NCBI RefSeq assembly: GCF_018863415.1
Contig: NZ_JAHKSN010000026.1
Coordinates: 8,735 to 72,734 of the forward strand
DNA: 64,000 nucleotides
DNA from: Deinococcus aestuarii
Lineage (GTDB): Bacteria > Deinococcota > Deinococci > Deinococcales > Deinococcaceae
Direction of reading: 5' to 3'
Both the position numbers and the translations under genes were made by a program. Positions within the stretch are counted from its first letter, which is position 1; every line of letters begins with the position of its first letter. Positions 53,156 to 64,000 of the stretch are shown here, in pieces. The notes below the pieces were generated by a model, which worked only from the letters and a program-made list of their open reading frames with translations, made no database searches and was not told where the DNA came from.

Positions 53156-53159
<4 letters not shown>
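52689..53159 (+). CDS. MarR-family transcriptional regulator
   Basis: 156 residues with a winged helix: helix [25 protein letters not shown], the recognition helix [21 protein letters not shown] and the wing [17 protein letters not shown]. It overlaps the exporter gene by four bases (GTGA), so one transcript makes both. The palindrome at 52671 and this layout point to self-repression released by a drug or metabolite. Cytoplasmic, DNA-binding. Confidence 0.92.
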
Positions 53160-54751
<1,592 letters not shown>

Positions 54752-54768
54752 GTCCCCTCCGGAAACAG

Positions 54769-54796
54769 GACGCCTCCTTGCTCAGGGGGCGTCTTT
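54769..54796 (+). terminator. Probable terminator of the marR-exporter operon
   Basis: GACGCCTCC (54769-54777) pairs with GGGGGCGTC (54785-54793), followed by TTT. It overlaps the 3' end of the convergent secreted-protein gene. Confidence 0.6.
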
Positions 54797-55261
54797 CGCG
54801 TTTCCCGGGAGGGACGCGAGGCGGTCCGGCGTCTGCTCGCCCTGGGCGGCGATGCCAAAAAGGCCCACCCGGCCCACCGCGTCGAAGCCGAGGACGACGG
54901 CCCAGACCGTCCGGGGGTCGTGCTCGAAGGTGGCGCTGCGGACGTAGTAGGTCACCCCGCCCTCGCTGAAGGTCCGCTCGGCCATCACCTGACGCTCGGC
55001 CCCGTAGGTCCGCGCGCCCGCCTCGCGGAAGGCCCGGAAGGCGTCCAGGCTGCCCCACTGCGCCCTGGCCTCCCCCGTGAAGGCCTCCCAGAGCCGTTCG
55101 ACGCGCAGGGCGTAGAAGTCGGCGACGAGGGCCCGGCCCCGCGTGAGGGCTTCCCGCTCGGCGGGCGTGCTCGGCGCCGAAACCGGGGGCAGCGTGGTCT
55201 GCGCGGAGGCGGGGGGAGGCGCCCAGACCAGCAGCGCGGCCAGCAGTAACCAGGGCTTCAT
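54782..55261 (-). CDS. Secreted hypothetical protein (NTF2-like/DUF3887-like)
   Basis: 159 residues with a signal peptide (residues 1-21, cleavage ASA-Q). The mature part has a helical start (EREALTRGRALVADFYALRVERLWEAFTGEARAQW) and strands (VMAERTFSEGGVTYYVRSATFEHDPRTVWAVVLGFDAVGRVGLFGI split over the last 60 residues) typical of NTF2-like proteins. The reading frame is open upstream into the nuclease/IrrE-like gene, but a signal peptide, the ATG at 55261 and TACGCT (55272-55267) five bases upstream support an independent start. Confidence 0.8.
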   Translation of the reverse strand: MKPWLLLAALLVWAPPPASAQTTLPPVSAPSTPAEREALTRGRALVADFYALRVERLWEAFTGEARAQWGSLDAFRAFREAGARTYGAERQVMAERTFSEGGVTYYVRSATFEHDPRTVWAVVLGFDAVGRVGLFGIAAQGEQTPDRLASLPGNAKDAP

Positions 55262-56758
55262 GCCCAAGCGTAGGAGCCGGGCGCTCAGCCGTGGTGTCAG
55301 CCTGCCGACGATTGGTCCGTTAACCGTTCGATCACGACCGCCACGCCGTCCTCGTCGTTGGAGCCCGTTCCTTGTTCGTCTTCTCCGGCGCCGATCGCAG
55401 GAAACTTTTGGAGAAGCCTGCATCAGTAGTGTGCAAAACCTTCTAACATCGCCAAGTAGCTCGGTAAGGGGCAGCGAGTTAAGTTGCCGATCGTCTTTAA
55501 GTAATCCCATTCCCCCCAGACGAATAGCAACCATGCGGCGTGTCACTTCAAAATTGCGGGCAAGTATACTAGTAACAGTTTTAAAAAGCTGTAGGTTGCA
55601 CCCCTGTCGATCGACGTAAAGTATTGCCTTTCCACTACGGTAAAGACGGTGCCGACGAGCGAGGGTTAGGAAACTGTAGTAAAAGTTTTCGCTGGGCATA
55701 AGTATGCAGCTTGCTAGATGGTTCGCCTGAAATTCCATTCTGGCTATGTCAGAGATGGGGCCTATTGGTGAACTCAATAAAAAGTCCTGCTCTTCACACA
55801 TCTCTCGATGCATATATTGATTGTGTCCCAGCAGGAAGTGTGCAAATTCATGAGCTACCGTAAAGCGCTCCCGTTTTATATTCTCGTGTTCTTGTGAATA
55901 TACCTCGGTAGTAAATCTTTGAAAGTCTGCACGAGCTAGGAAACCTTCATACCGAAGGCCATCTGGTCTGCTACATCCTCTCTGAACCCGTGTGTGTTTA
56001 AGTATTGAAAGGCTTTTGTGTAGATTATTAAGGATTACCCTCCCTTCCTTATATCCAGCTTCGGTAAGAAATGTTGTCGCTAAACCTTCGAGGTCTGACT
56101 TGCTTAAAAAAGGCACATTGTTGATGCTTTTTGGGTGCGTGATGTGCAAAAGTTGTTCCGAAAGATCGCCTTGACCTACGATTAGCTCTTTGAAGAATTG
56201 GAATATTGAGTTGGTATATCCTGATGCAGACCACATGAAATAGTCGAAAACTCGACTCTCGTATTCATCGGATACAATGGCATGGGCAATTTCCCGTGGG
56301 GACAGAGATGTCACCAAAGCGCCTGAGGGTGTTCGAGGAAGTTCCCATTTAAAATTGGCTTCAGAGAAATATCTTATATGTCCAAGCTTATAATGTTCAG
56401 CTACTTTTCTTGCTCCTGATTGGAGGGCGGAGGCTGTGGCGAAAATGCCTTTGATATTGTGTCCTGAAACCTGCCCCACCTTGTTTATAAATTCCTCAAT
56501 GTCATCCACTGGGATGGAATGACCATAATTCTTACACTCAATAAGAATTAGTATTGAGCAGGTATCTATGCCTGGGAGAAACACCTCGATTGAGACGTCA
56601 AATTCTATATCGGTTCCCCTAACTCTAGAGTAGTATTTTTTCTTCCTATATATTTTACAAAACTCTTTTCTAATATAGAACTCGTTGTTCTCAATAAGCG
56701 ATCTCAAATCATCGAATACTCGTTCCTCAAATTGATCTCCTTTGAGTGTTGAGTTCAT
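55262..56758 (-). CDS. PD-(D/E)xK nuclease-like plus ImmA/IrrE metallopeptidase fusion on an AT-rich insertion
   Basis: About 450 residues belong to the inserted gene. Residues 1-130 resemble an Mrr-like nuclease: GTDIEFDVSIEVF, then ILIECKNYGHSI (the ExK) near residue 74. Residues 270-370 are an ImmA/IrrE peptidase: FTVAHEFAHFLLGH (HEFAH at 303-307) and the third ligand Glu in RMEFQANHLAS (about 342). The gene is much more AT-rich than everything around it. There is no stop codon: the frame runs on through an Arg-rich junction (about 451-480) into the secreted-protein gene, giving a 658-codon open frame. The true C-terminus may have been lost when it inserted. Confidence 0.75.
55297..55365 (-). 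pseudogene. 3'-terminal relic of a HAD (Cof-type) phosphatase gene
   Basis: In a frame different from the surrounding open frame, GSNDEDGVAVVIERL followed by seven residues and a TGA (55299-55297) reads like the conserved end of Cof-type HAD phosphatases, whose C-terminus has an NxxDGV segment. GC content and codon use return to the genomic norm here. The rest of that gene is absent: the sequence upstream (toward 55400 and beyond) is the AT-rich nuclease/IrrE-like gene. I infer that the insertion replaced the body of the HAD gene. Confidence 0.55.
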
Positions 56759-56808
56759 AGTTCTAGTTTATCACTGCAATGACTTATGTGGTCGCGGCAG
56801 AAGTCAAG

Positions 56809-57193
<385 letters not shown>

Positions 57194-57288
57194 CGGGAAG
57201 TATGGTGACACGGCGCGGCGGGGCACGGACGAACACCTCCGCCGGGTGGGTCCTTCCACCCCGGGCCCGACCCCCTATCCTGTCCGCG

Positions 57289-58005
57289 ATGCCCCCTTCC
57301 CCCGCGCCCCTTTTCCCCGACCTGCGCCTGCCGACCGTCGCCGGGGTCCTGCGAGAGGCCCAGGCGCAGTGGCGCGCGGTGGGCGTCACGCGGGTGCGGG
57401 TCTTCGGCTCGGTGGCGCGGGGGGAGGCGGGAGAGGCGTCCGACATCGACCTGCTCGTGGACTTCGCGCCGGGCCGGGCCGTGGGCCTGCTCGACCTGAT
57501 GCGCGCCCGGGCGGTCTTCGAGGACCTCCTGCGCCGCCGGGTGGACGTGATGACCGAGGGCGCCCTGAGGCCCCCCCTGCGCGGCGAGATTCTGGAGGAC
57601 GCCGTGGACGTGCTCGGCTCCGGGCCGCTTCCCCGTCCCTCCCACCGCCCCAAACGCTGGCGCTGGCGGGTCTTCGACCTGCTGGACGCCGTGGACCGGA
57701 TCACCGCCTGCGCGGACGGGCACACCCTGACCACCTTCCGCGCCGACGAGCGCACCCGCGACGCCGTGCTGCACAACCTCGCGCGGCTGGGTGAGACGAC
57801 CAAGTTCATCCCCCAGGCGGTGCAGGACACCCACCCCGAGGTGCCCTGGGCTCTCCTGCGCGACGTGCGGAACCTCGTCGCCCACGACTACTTCGGCATC
57901 GACCACGCCCTCGTGTGGCACACGGCGCGGGTGGACCTCCCGGCGCTGCGCCCCGCCCTGCAAGCCCTGGCCGACGGCGAGGAGGCCGGGGGCCGGGGGC
58001 GCTAG
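57289..58005 (+). CDS. Single-chain MntA-HepT: MNT nucleotidyltransferase fused to a HEPN RNase domain
   Basis: 238 residues. Residues 15-115 form a minimal nucleotidyltransferase: [21 protein letters not shown] (G40-S41 ... D52-x-D54), with a third acidic residue probably D86 (RRVDVMTE). Residues 125-225 form a HepT-like HEPN domain with the motif RNLVAHDY, i.e. R194-x4-H199-x-Y201. In the known MntA-HepT toxin-antitoxin pair these are two proteins: MntA adenylylates the Tyr next to the HepT motif and silences its RNase activity. Here both are one chain. TATCCT (57276-57281) lies seven bases before the ATG. Confidence 0.85.
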   Translation: MPPSPAPLFPDLRLPTVAGVLREAQAQWRAVGVTRVRVFGSVARGEAGEASDIDLLVDFAPGRAVGLLDLMRARAVFEDLLRRRVDVMTEGALRPPLRGEILEDAVDVLGSGPLPRPSHRPKRWRWRVFDLLDAVDRITACADGHTLTTFRADERTRDAVLHNLARLGETTKFIPQAVQDTHPEVPWALLRDVRNLVAHDYFGIDHALVWHTARVDLPALRPALQALADGEEAGGRGR

Positions 58006-58140
58006 CCGGGCCGGGTGAGTCCTCGTGTGGCAGCCCTGGACCGGGGTTCAGACCTCCCGTCAGATGTTGGAAAGACGACGGGGCAATACTTCAGGAAGGG
58101 TAAGGACGCTCCTCATTATCGGGGAGCGCCGGGAGGGCGT

Positions 58141-58335
58141 ATGGATGAACCGGGAAGAGGGCTCAAGCTCGCCGCGTTCGACCCCAACGACATGGAACGC
58201 GGAGAGGACGGCGAACTCTACCACCTGCCGACCCTGCGTGCCCTCCACGCGGCGGGTCGCCTCGCCCGTGGCAGCGCCGGGTCTCTCCTGCTGATGGAGA
58301 GGACTGCTCCGCAGGGCATCCGGCTGATCGCCTGA
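58141..58335 (+). CDS. Hypothetical protein, 64 residues
   Basis: Small, acidic in the middle and basic at the end, with no membrane segment and no recognised family. The ATG at 58141 has GGGAGG four bases upstream; the frame is open for 42 codons before it, but without protein character. It follows the MntA-HepT fusion by 135 bases in the same direction, so a functional link is possible. Confidence 0.55.
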   Translation: MDEPGRGLKLAAFDPNDMERGEDGELYHLPTLRALHAAGRLARGSAGSLLLMERTAPQGIRLIA

Positions 58336-58387
58336 TCGCCGCGTCCCCCCGTTCACCCTCCGCCCTTTTGCCCCGGCAGGCGGGCCC

Positions 58388-59367
<980 letters not shown>

Positions 59368-59371
<4 letters not shown>

Positions 59372-60192
59372 GGTGTGCCCTCCAATGCCACGAGAACATC
59401 CTCGGGGTCAGGGGTGCCGTCCAGGTGCACTTCCCGTTCGTGGGAGAACCCGCCGAGACGATACCGTCCACCGTCGGCGCTGAGGACCCGCGCATTCCAG
59501 GGGCAGGCTTCCGAGGCGAGGAGGGCGACGGCAGCGGCGACGTTTTCCACCGGAAGGCTTGGGGCACGGGCGCGGTCACGAAAGATGCGGGTTCCAGCCA
59601 CGGGAGCGACGGCGTTGGTGCGGATGCCGGAGTTCGCCCCCTCTCCGGCCAGGCCGTTCATCAGCCCGAACTGCGCTGCCTTGCCAACCCCGTAGGCGGT
59701 GACGTCAGAGCCCGCGGAGGCGTTCAGTCCGTACCCGCTGGCCGTCAGCACCAGACGTCCGTAGCCGCGCGACCGCATGTGGGGCCAGGCGGCGCGGCAC
59801 AACCAATACGGGGCATCGATGTTCACCAACCGCATGGCCTCCCACTCCTCGGGGGTGGTCGCGGTAATCGGGCCGTAGCGGACGATCCCGGCGTTGTGGA
59901 TCAGGGCGTCCAGCCGTCCGAACCGCTCGACCGTGCGTTCGACCAGGCCCTCGCAGCCCGGGCGGGTGTTCAGGTTCACGTCGTCCGCTACGGCCTGTCC
60001 ACCCGCCCGGGTGATGGCGTCCGCCACAGCCCGTGCCGGGGCGGGGTCGCCGCCCGCACCGTCCCGCTCAACGCCCGCATCGTGAACGACCACCGTGCCT
60101 CCCAGACGGGCGATCAGGCGCGCGTACGCCTCACCCAGCCCGCGCCCCGCGCCCGTGACCAGCACCACCCGCCCGTCGAACCTCACCCTCAT
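59368..60192 (-). CDS. Short-chain dehydrogenase/reductase
   Basis: 274 residues. TGAGRGLGEAYARL (near 14-27), HNAGIV (near 95) and the catalytic YGVGKAAQ (YxxxK, near 166-173) preceded by LTASGYG are all present, so unlike the SDR at 14884 this one should be active. The overall type resembles the 3-oxoacyl-ACP/2-hydroxyacyl group and the N-terminal part of multifunctional enzyme 2. It sits between RidA and the AKR with 4-base overlaps on both sides. Confidence 0.92.
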
Positions 60193-60563
60193 GCGCCCTC
60201 CGCCTCGATCTCGACGAGGTGCCGGGGGTCGATCAGCGCCGCCCCCTGCACCAGGCTCGCGGCGGGGCGGATGGTCCCGAAGACCTCCCCGTGCGCCCGG
60301 CCGACCGCCTCCCACCGGCCGATGTCGGTCACGAACATCCGGGTGCGGACGACGTGTTCCAGCCCTGCCTCGGCCTCCCGAAGCGCCCAGGCGACGATCT
60401 CCGGCGCCGCCCGGGTCTGCCCGTAGGCGTCCCCGACGGACACGACCTCGCCGTCCACGGTGGCGGTCGTGCCCGCGACATGGACGACGTTCCCGACCCG
60501 CACGGCGCGCGAGGAGCCGACCACCGCCTCCCAGGGCGAGGAGCCGCCGATGTTCCGCCTCAT
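60189..60563 (-). CDS. RidA-family protein (reactive enamine/imine deaminase-like)
   Basis: 124 residues with the RidA/YjgF pattern: SRAVRVGNVVHVAGTTA, DAYGQTRAAPEIVAWALREAEAG, and a C-terminal RPAASLVQGAAL, where the Arg binds carboxylates. Such proteins hydrolyse reactive imines or, in other branches, have specialised catabolic roles, which would suit an operon with two oxidoreductases. The ATG at 60563 is preceded by TACCCT (60575-60570) six bases away. Confidence 0.9.
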   Translation of the reverse strand: MRRNIGGSSPWEAVVGSSRAVRVGNVVHVAGTTATVDGEVVSVGDAYGQTRAAPEIVAWALREAEAGLEHVVRTRMFVTDIGRWEAVGRAHGEVFGTIRPAASLVQGAALIDPRHLVEIEAEGA

Positions 60564-60794
60564 GGGGGGAGGGTAGCAGTCGGGGCGACCCGTCCCGCCG
60601 GGGCCCGGGCCGGGCGGCGCGAGGGTGCCCGTCGGGAGCGGTGAAATGAGGACCCGGCCATGCGAAGCGCCCGCTCTCCTCCGGCCGTTCCCGGTCGTCC
60701 GGCAGGATTGACTGGAGTTGTGGACACGGGCGGGGCTCACGGCGCGTAGGGTGGAGGAAAGCGGGGGGGGCCGGAGAACTTCTCAGGAGGTGGA

Positions 60795-62963
60795 ATGGAC
60801 GTGTCGGAGGAGTGGCAAGTGGAACTCGGCCCGGCGGCGGCCGGGCGGCTCGGGCGGGAGGCCGGACTCGGGGAGGCCGAGGCTGGGCGCGTCCTGCGGG
60901 AGGGCCTGCCCCTGCTGCGCGCCGCGCTCGCCGAGCAGGCCCGCACCCCCGGGGGCGAGCGCCAGATCGCCGAGGCCGTCCAGAACCTGCCCCGCTTCGC
61001 CGGCGTCGAGGCGGCACTTGGCGGTCCCGGGGGAGCGCAGGCCCTCTTGCGCGCCGGACAGCTTCTCGGCCCGGCCCTGCTCGGCCCCGGGGCGGCCGCC
61101 ATCGCCCGGCGGGTGACGGGCACGGCCGACCCGGCGCGCGTTGAACACCTGCTGTTCCTGACGCTGCCCCTCGTGCTGAGTCTCTCCGGGGGGCGCGGCC
61201 TGTCGGGTGAGCGGGCCGAGGGAGAGCCTGTCCCCGGCCCCGCCCGCACCGTGATCTCCGCCGCAGCGGGCGTTTCCCCACCGCCCGAGGACCCCGCCCC
61301 CGGGGGGACCACGCGGCCAGGCCTCCGTGCCCACGACCTGTTGGAGGGAGTGCGGGCCCAGTTGGGAGGGGACGTGGCGGTGCGCCTCGGCACGCTGGCG
61401 GGGTTTGGCGGCGCCTCGGCCGCCCGCGCCGGACAGGCCGCGCTGCCCGTCGTCCTGGGGGCCCTCGCCCGCAAGGGCCGCAGCGAGGCGGCGGCGGGCG
61501 TGTTCCTGGGCCGCAGCGGCGACTTCGAGCGGCTCGTGGACGCGGACGGGAACCTCAATCCCCACCTGCTCGACGATCCTGCCCGGGTTGCCCAGATCGA
61601 GGGGCAGGGCCGTGGGCTGCTCGGGCCGCTGTTCGGCAACATCGACGGGGTGAAGGGCCGCCTGGGGTCCGCCCTCGGCGGCTCGGGCGAGAGCGCCGGG
61701 AGGCTGCTCGCCCTGCTCACCCCCCTCGCGCTCGGCCTGCTCATCCACCGCGCCCGGGCGGGAGGCCTCGACGCGCGGCGCCTGAGCGCCCTCCTCGGGG
61801 AGCTGGACCCCCACCTCCCCGGCCTCCTCCCGGCGGGCCCCCCGGGTCTCGGGGCCCTGCTGGAGGCCGGGTCGGGGGTGGTCGCCGTTTCTCCGGAACC
61901 TGTCCCGGCTCCAGTGACCGTGCCCCCCCGGCCCCGGCCGGTCGTCCCTGCCCGGCGCCGCCGGGGCGTGCCCTGGTGGCTGTTCCCGCTCCTGTTGCTC
62001 ACGCTGGGCGGGGGCGGCTACCTCCTGTTTTCCCAACCCGCGCGGGCCCCTGCCCTCGGGGCGGCCCGGGCCGCGGGCGAGGGCGTCACCGTGAGCAGTC
62101 CCACGCCGGGGTCCGACGTTCCCCTCGCCGACCTCACCCTGCGTGGCCTGGGCCGCCCCGGCGACACCCTGACGGTCGAGGACGGCGGCCTGGAGGTCGC
62201 GTCCACCCGGGTCGGTCAGGACGGCGCGTGGCGGGTCACGCTCCCCACCCCGACCCTGGGTGAGCACGCCTACACCGTGCGCGGGGGGGACGGCGCCGCC
62301 AGCCCGGAGCTGAGGGTCAACGTGACCGCCGGGAACGCAGACGACCCCGGAACCGCCGGTTCAGGGGCGGACCCGGAGCCCCCTGCTGCCGCCGGTCCCG
62401 CCGCCCTGCCGAGCGAGGCCTTCGACATCGCCGAGCCCGCGCCGGGCGCGCAGTTGCCCCCGGGCCGCTTCACCCTGAGGGGGCGCGGACTCCCCGGGGA
62501 GAGCCTTCAGATCGTCGAGGACGACACCAGCCTGGGCAACGTGACGGTGGGGGTCGACGGAAACTGGAGCCTGAACGTCCCCAGTCCCAGCCCGGGCCCC
62601 CACACCTACGCCGTGTACGCGCCAGACTCGACCGAACTCGGCCGGGTGGCGGTGACGGTGGAAACCTTCAGCTCGCTGTCGCCCACCGGGAGTTGCGACC
62701 GCGAGTACACCCTGAGCATCACCGACGGACAGACCGTTCGCGCGCCCTTTCGCTTCGGCGGAGTCGGCCAGGGCGAGGGCTACCGGGTGACCGTCCGCCG
62801 CGCGGGCCGCGTCGTGGGCAGCCGCGACATCTCCCTCGACCCGACCTGCGGCTGGAGCTACCAGAGTCGGCCCGGTGCCGGAGCGGTCACCTATGAGGTC
62901 CGCCCGCTCGGCCGTCCCGGTGCCGAGGCCCTCAGCGTCGTCCGTCTTCTCGTGCAGCCGTGA
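60795..62963 (+). CDS. DUF937 protein with a membrane anchor and Ig-like repeats
   Basis: 722 residues. Two helical DUF937-like regions (about 1-135 and 175-360) are followed by a Pro/Arg-rich stretch and one membrane segment (WWLFPLLLLTLGGGGYLLF, about 394-412). Beyond it are two bacterial Ig-like repeats with the same pattern (about 430-512 and 530-620: ADLTLRGLGRPGDTL and RFTLRGRGLPGESL) and a C-terminal strand-rich domain with two Cys (near 635 and 690). The orientation suggests DUF937 inside and Ig-like domains outside. Function unknown. The ATG has AGGAGG upstream. Confidence 0.8.
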   Translation: MDVSEEWQVELGPAAAGRLGREAGLGEAEAGRVLREGLPLLRAALAEQARTPGGERQIAEAVQNLPRFAGVEAALGGPGGAQALLRAGQLLGPALLGPGAAAIARRVTGTADPARVEHLLFLTLPLVLSLSGGRGLSGERAEGEPVPGPARTVISAAAGVSPPPEDPAPGGTTRPGLRAHDLLEGVRAQLGGDVAVRLGTLAGFGGASAARAGQAALPVVLGALARKGRSEAAAGVFLGRSGDFERLVDADGNLNPHLLDDPARVAQIEGQGRGLLGPLFGNIDGVKGRLGSALGGSGESAGRLLALLTPLALGLLIHRARAGGLDARRLSALLGELDPHLPGLLPAGPPGLGALLEAGSGVVAVSPEPVPAPVTVPPRPRPVVPARRRRGVPWWLFPLLLLTLGGGGYLLFSQPARAPALGAARAAGEGVTVSSPTPGSDVPLADLTLRGLGRPGDTLTVEDGGLEVASTRVGQDGAWRVTLPTPTLGEHAYTVRGGDGAASPELRVNVTAGNADDPGTAGSGADPEPPAAAGPAALPSEAFDIAEPAPGAQLPPGRFTLRGRGLPGESLQIVEDDTSLGNVTVGVDGNWSLNVPSPSPGPHTYAVYAPDSTELGRVAVTVETFSSLSPTGSCDREYTLSITDGQTVRAPFRFGGVGQGEGYRVTVRRAGRVVGSRDISLDPTCGWSYQSRPGAGAVTYEVRPLGRPGAEALSVVRLLVQP

Positions 62964-62982
62964 CGGGTCTCCAGACGTCCAC

Positions 62983-63729
62983 TCAGCGGCTCACGGTCCA
63001 GATACCCGCGAAGTCCGCGAGCTGGGTGTCGGTGCCCGGCGCCTCGTAGGCGCTGATGCTGCCGTCCAGATACAGCGCGTCCGGACACCCCAGCGTGTCC
63101 CGGAACAGCAGCGCGAAGGTGTGGAAGTTCACCGGCCCCGCGCTCACCACGAACCGCACCCGGCCGTCCCGGCAGACCCCCACGCCGCTGCGGACCCTGA
63201 AGCTGGTGCCTTCCCGGTTGAAGGCGGGATGCAGGCGGCCGCCCTGCACGAGCAGCGGCCCCGACTGGGTGGCATAGGTCGGCGAGACGTTCAGGCGGCG
63301 GTAGGCCCCGGTCTCCGTGACGCCCGCCCGCTCGCCCCTCACCCAGAAGACGCCGTTGGGCAGCAGCGCGAAATTCCCGCCTGAGCGCGCACCGTTCAGG
63401 CCCACCAGTGTCCGCCCGCCCTCGACGTGCAGCCCCAGCGGGCGCAGGCCCGGCGCATAGATTCCGCTGTTCGTGGCGAACAGCATCCGCTTTCCCTCCC
63501 GGTCCAACTGCCCGCGCACCCGCTCGAAGGTGCGGTAGGGCTCGCCGTCGGCCGGATTCCTCCAGTGCAGCCGCAGCGTGTCCCGCGTCAGATCGACCAC
63601 CGCCACCGTGTACAGCCTTCCTCCGGCCGTGACGTGCTCGACCGTCAGTCCCCGCGCCTTGGAACAGGCCGTCAGCGGGAAGGCGAGGAGCAGAGAAGTC
63701 AGCAAACGGAGCGAGGAGAGGGGTGACAT
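62983..63729 (-). CDS. Phosphodiester-glycosidase-like (DUF2233/NAGPA-type) lipoprotein
   Basis: 248 residues with a lipobox LTACS (Cys near residue 22). The domain shows [21 protein letters not shown] (near 88-108), [14 protein letters not shown] and [14 protein letters not shown] (near 218-231), fitting the family that includes the human uncovering enzyme; bacterial members are thought to act on cell-wall or polysaccharide phosphodiesters. The ATG at 63729 is chosen because it starts the signal sequence. Confidence 0.85.
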   Translation of the reverse strand: MSPLSSLRLLTSLLLAFPLTACSKARGLTVEHVTAGGRLYTVAVVDLTRDTLRLHWRNPADGEPYRTFERVRGQLDREGKRMLFATNSGIYAPGLRPLGLHVEGGRTLVGLNGARSGGNFALLPNGVFWVRGERAGVTETGAYRRLNVSPTYATQSGPLLVQGGRLHPAFNREGTSFRVRSGVGVCRDGRVRFVVSAGPVNFHTFALLFRDTLGCPDALYLDGSISAYEAPGTDTQLADFAGIWTVSR

Positions 63730-63860
63730 ACCCCGCCGATGATGCCCGCCCGCCATGAGGTCGGTGTGATCGGAAGCGCGTTGAACATCCGTCCCGGCGG
63801 CTGTCCTCAGCCTGTTCGGCACGGCAGGGGACTGCCCCCGGTCCCGCGCGGCCGGGGGAG

Positions 63861-63889
63861 TTGACAAAGGGGGGATGGCCCTGTATCTT
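63861..63889 (+). promoter_or_regulatory. Near-consensus promoter
   Basis: TTGACA (63861-63866), a 17-base spacer and TATCTT (63884-63889). The transcript would start near 63896 and carry a short leader with GAGG before the ATG at 63917. It is the strongest sigma-70-type promoter I see in the window. Confidence 0.85.
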
Positions 63890-63916
63890 TTCTGAGCCTC
63901 GGTTGAGGCGAGCCGC

Positions 63917-64000
63917 ATGACAAGCGAAGGTGTGAGCGAGAATGCAACGTCCGGTGCGGGCCGAGAGGCCAGCGCTGAGAGACGAGACGGTCAAGAGAAC
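63917..64000 (+). CDS. Start of an unidentified gene, cut by the window edge
   Basis: Twenty-eight codons are visible from the ATG at 63917. They encode a hydrophilic, Glu/Ser/Arg-rich start ([13 protein letters not shown]...) without signal peptide. The strong promoter directly upstream and the GAGG ribosome-binding site support a real gene. Nothing can be said about function. Confidence 0.6.
   Translation, partial: MTSEGVSENATSGAGREASAERRDGQEN

Noticed and set aside
54782..56758. Reading the whole 658-codon frame as one normal protein
   Set aside because: Composition changes sharply near 55400, the last 159 residues have their own signal peptide, start codon and -10 box, and a HAD relic lies in another frame at the junction. 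A read-through chimera is possible but probably accidental.

Overview
The window comes from a very GC-rich bacterium and almost certainly a Deinococcus (inference from gene content, not from a database search). Pointers are the gnd-zwf-opcA-pgl pentose phosphate operon with an OpcA assembly factor, a bacillithiol-type PIG-L deacetylase, a T-box in front of a NUDIX-valS pair, and very many genes with a TANNNT -10 box only 4 to 9 bases upstream of the start codon, the signature of leaderless transcripts that is well known in Deinococcus. Coding density is high and most genes sit in short operons joined by 4-base ATGA/GTGA/TTGA overlaps.

Layout. 1-8171 (minus): an M16 peptidase cut by the window edge, the oxidative pentose phosphate operon (gnd, zwf, opcA, pgl), a small unknown, an SRPBCC protein, a PIG-L deacetylase and a DUF4870 membrane protein. 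8215-16594: RNase H, an MFS transporter, a barstar-like gene in an AT-richer patch, glmU, lgt, tatC, tatA, an SDR and a two-gene membrane/wHTH unit. 16597-16970 is one copy of a structured intergenic repeat. 17021-19702: four-gene minus operon with an ADP-ribosylglycohydrolase. 19741-23564: amino-acid ABC binding protein and permease, an MDR dehydrogenase and azlCD. 24022-28402: PASTA protein with a dead kinase-like domain, cysteine desulfurase and an HtrA-type lipoprotein protease. 28528-29135: broken P-loop kinase and an AT-richer orphan. 29189-32794: valS and NUDIX under a T-box.

32856-42510: DUF4388 protein, NADH dehydrogenase with a Rex-like operator, a CoxS/CoxL/CoxM-type molybdenum hydroxylase operon, SlyD-like FKBP, moeA (which supplies the molybdenum cofactor), an FAD oxidoreductase and a CoA-binding protein. 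42507-46552: hemL, an unknown membrane protein and a lipoprotein hydrolase. 46608-52135 is a complete thiamine acquisition operon: TPP riboswitch, thiB, the second copy of the intergenic repeat, thiP, an unexpected HhH-GPD DNA-glycosylase-like gene, thiQ and thiamine pyrophosphokinase. 52177-54751: NUDIX, MarR and the drug exporter it probably controls. 54782-56758: a secreted protein followed by an AT-rich insertion carrying a nuclease/ImmA-IrrE peptidase fusion, which has displaced a HAD phosphatase gene. 56809-64000: acpS, a fused MntA-HepT (nucleotidyltransferase plus HEPN) protein, an AKR-SDR-RidA operon, a DUF937/Ig-like membrane protein, a phosphodiester glycosidase-like lipoprotein and the start of a new gene behind a near-consensus promoter.

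The most unusual items are the nuclease-IrrE-like fusion island, the single-chain MntA-HepT protein, the glycosylase-like gene spliced into the thiamine operon, and the near-identical structured repeat at two distant sites. No tRNA, rRNA, CRISPR array or complete insertion sequence was recognised.
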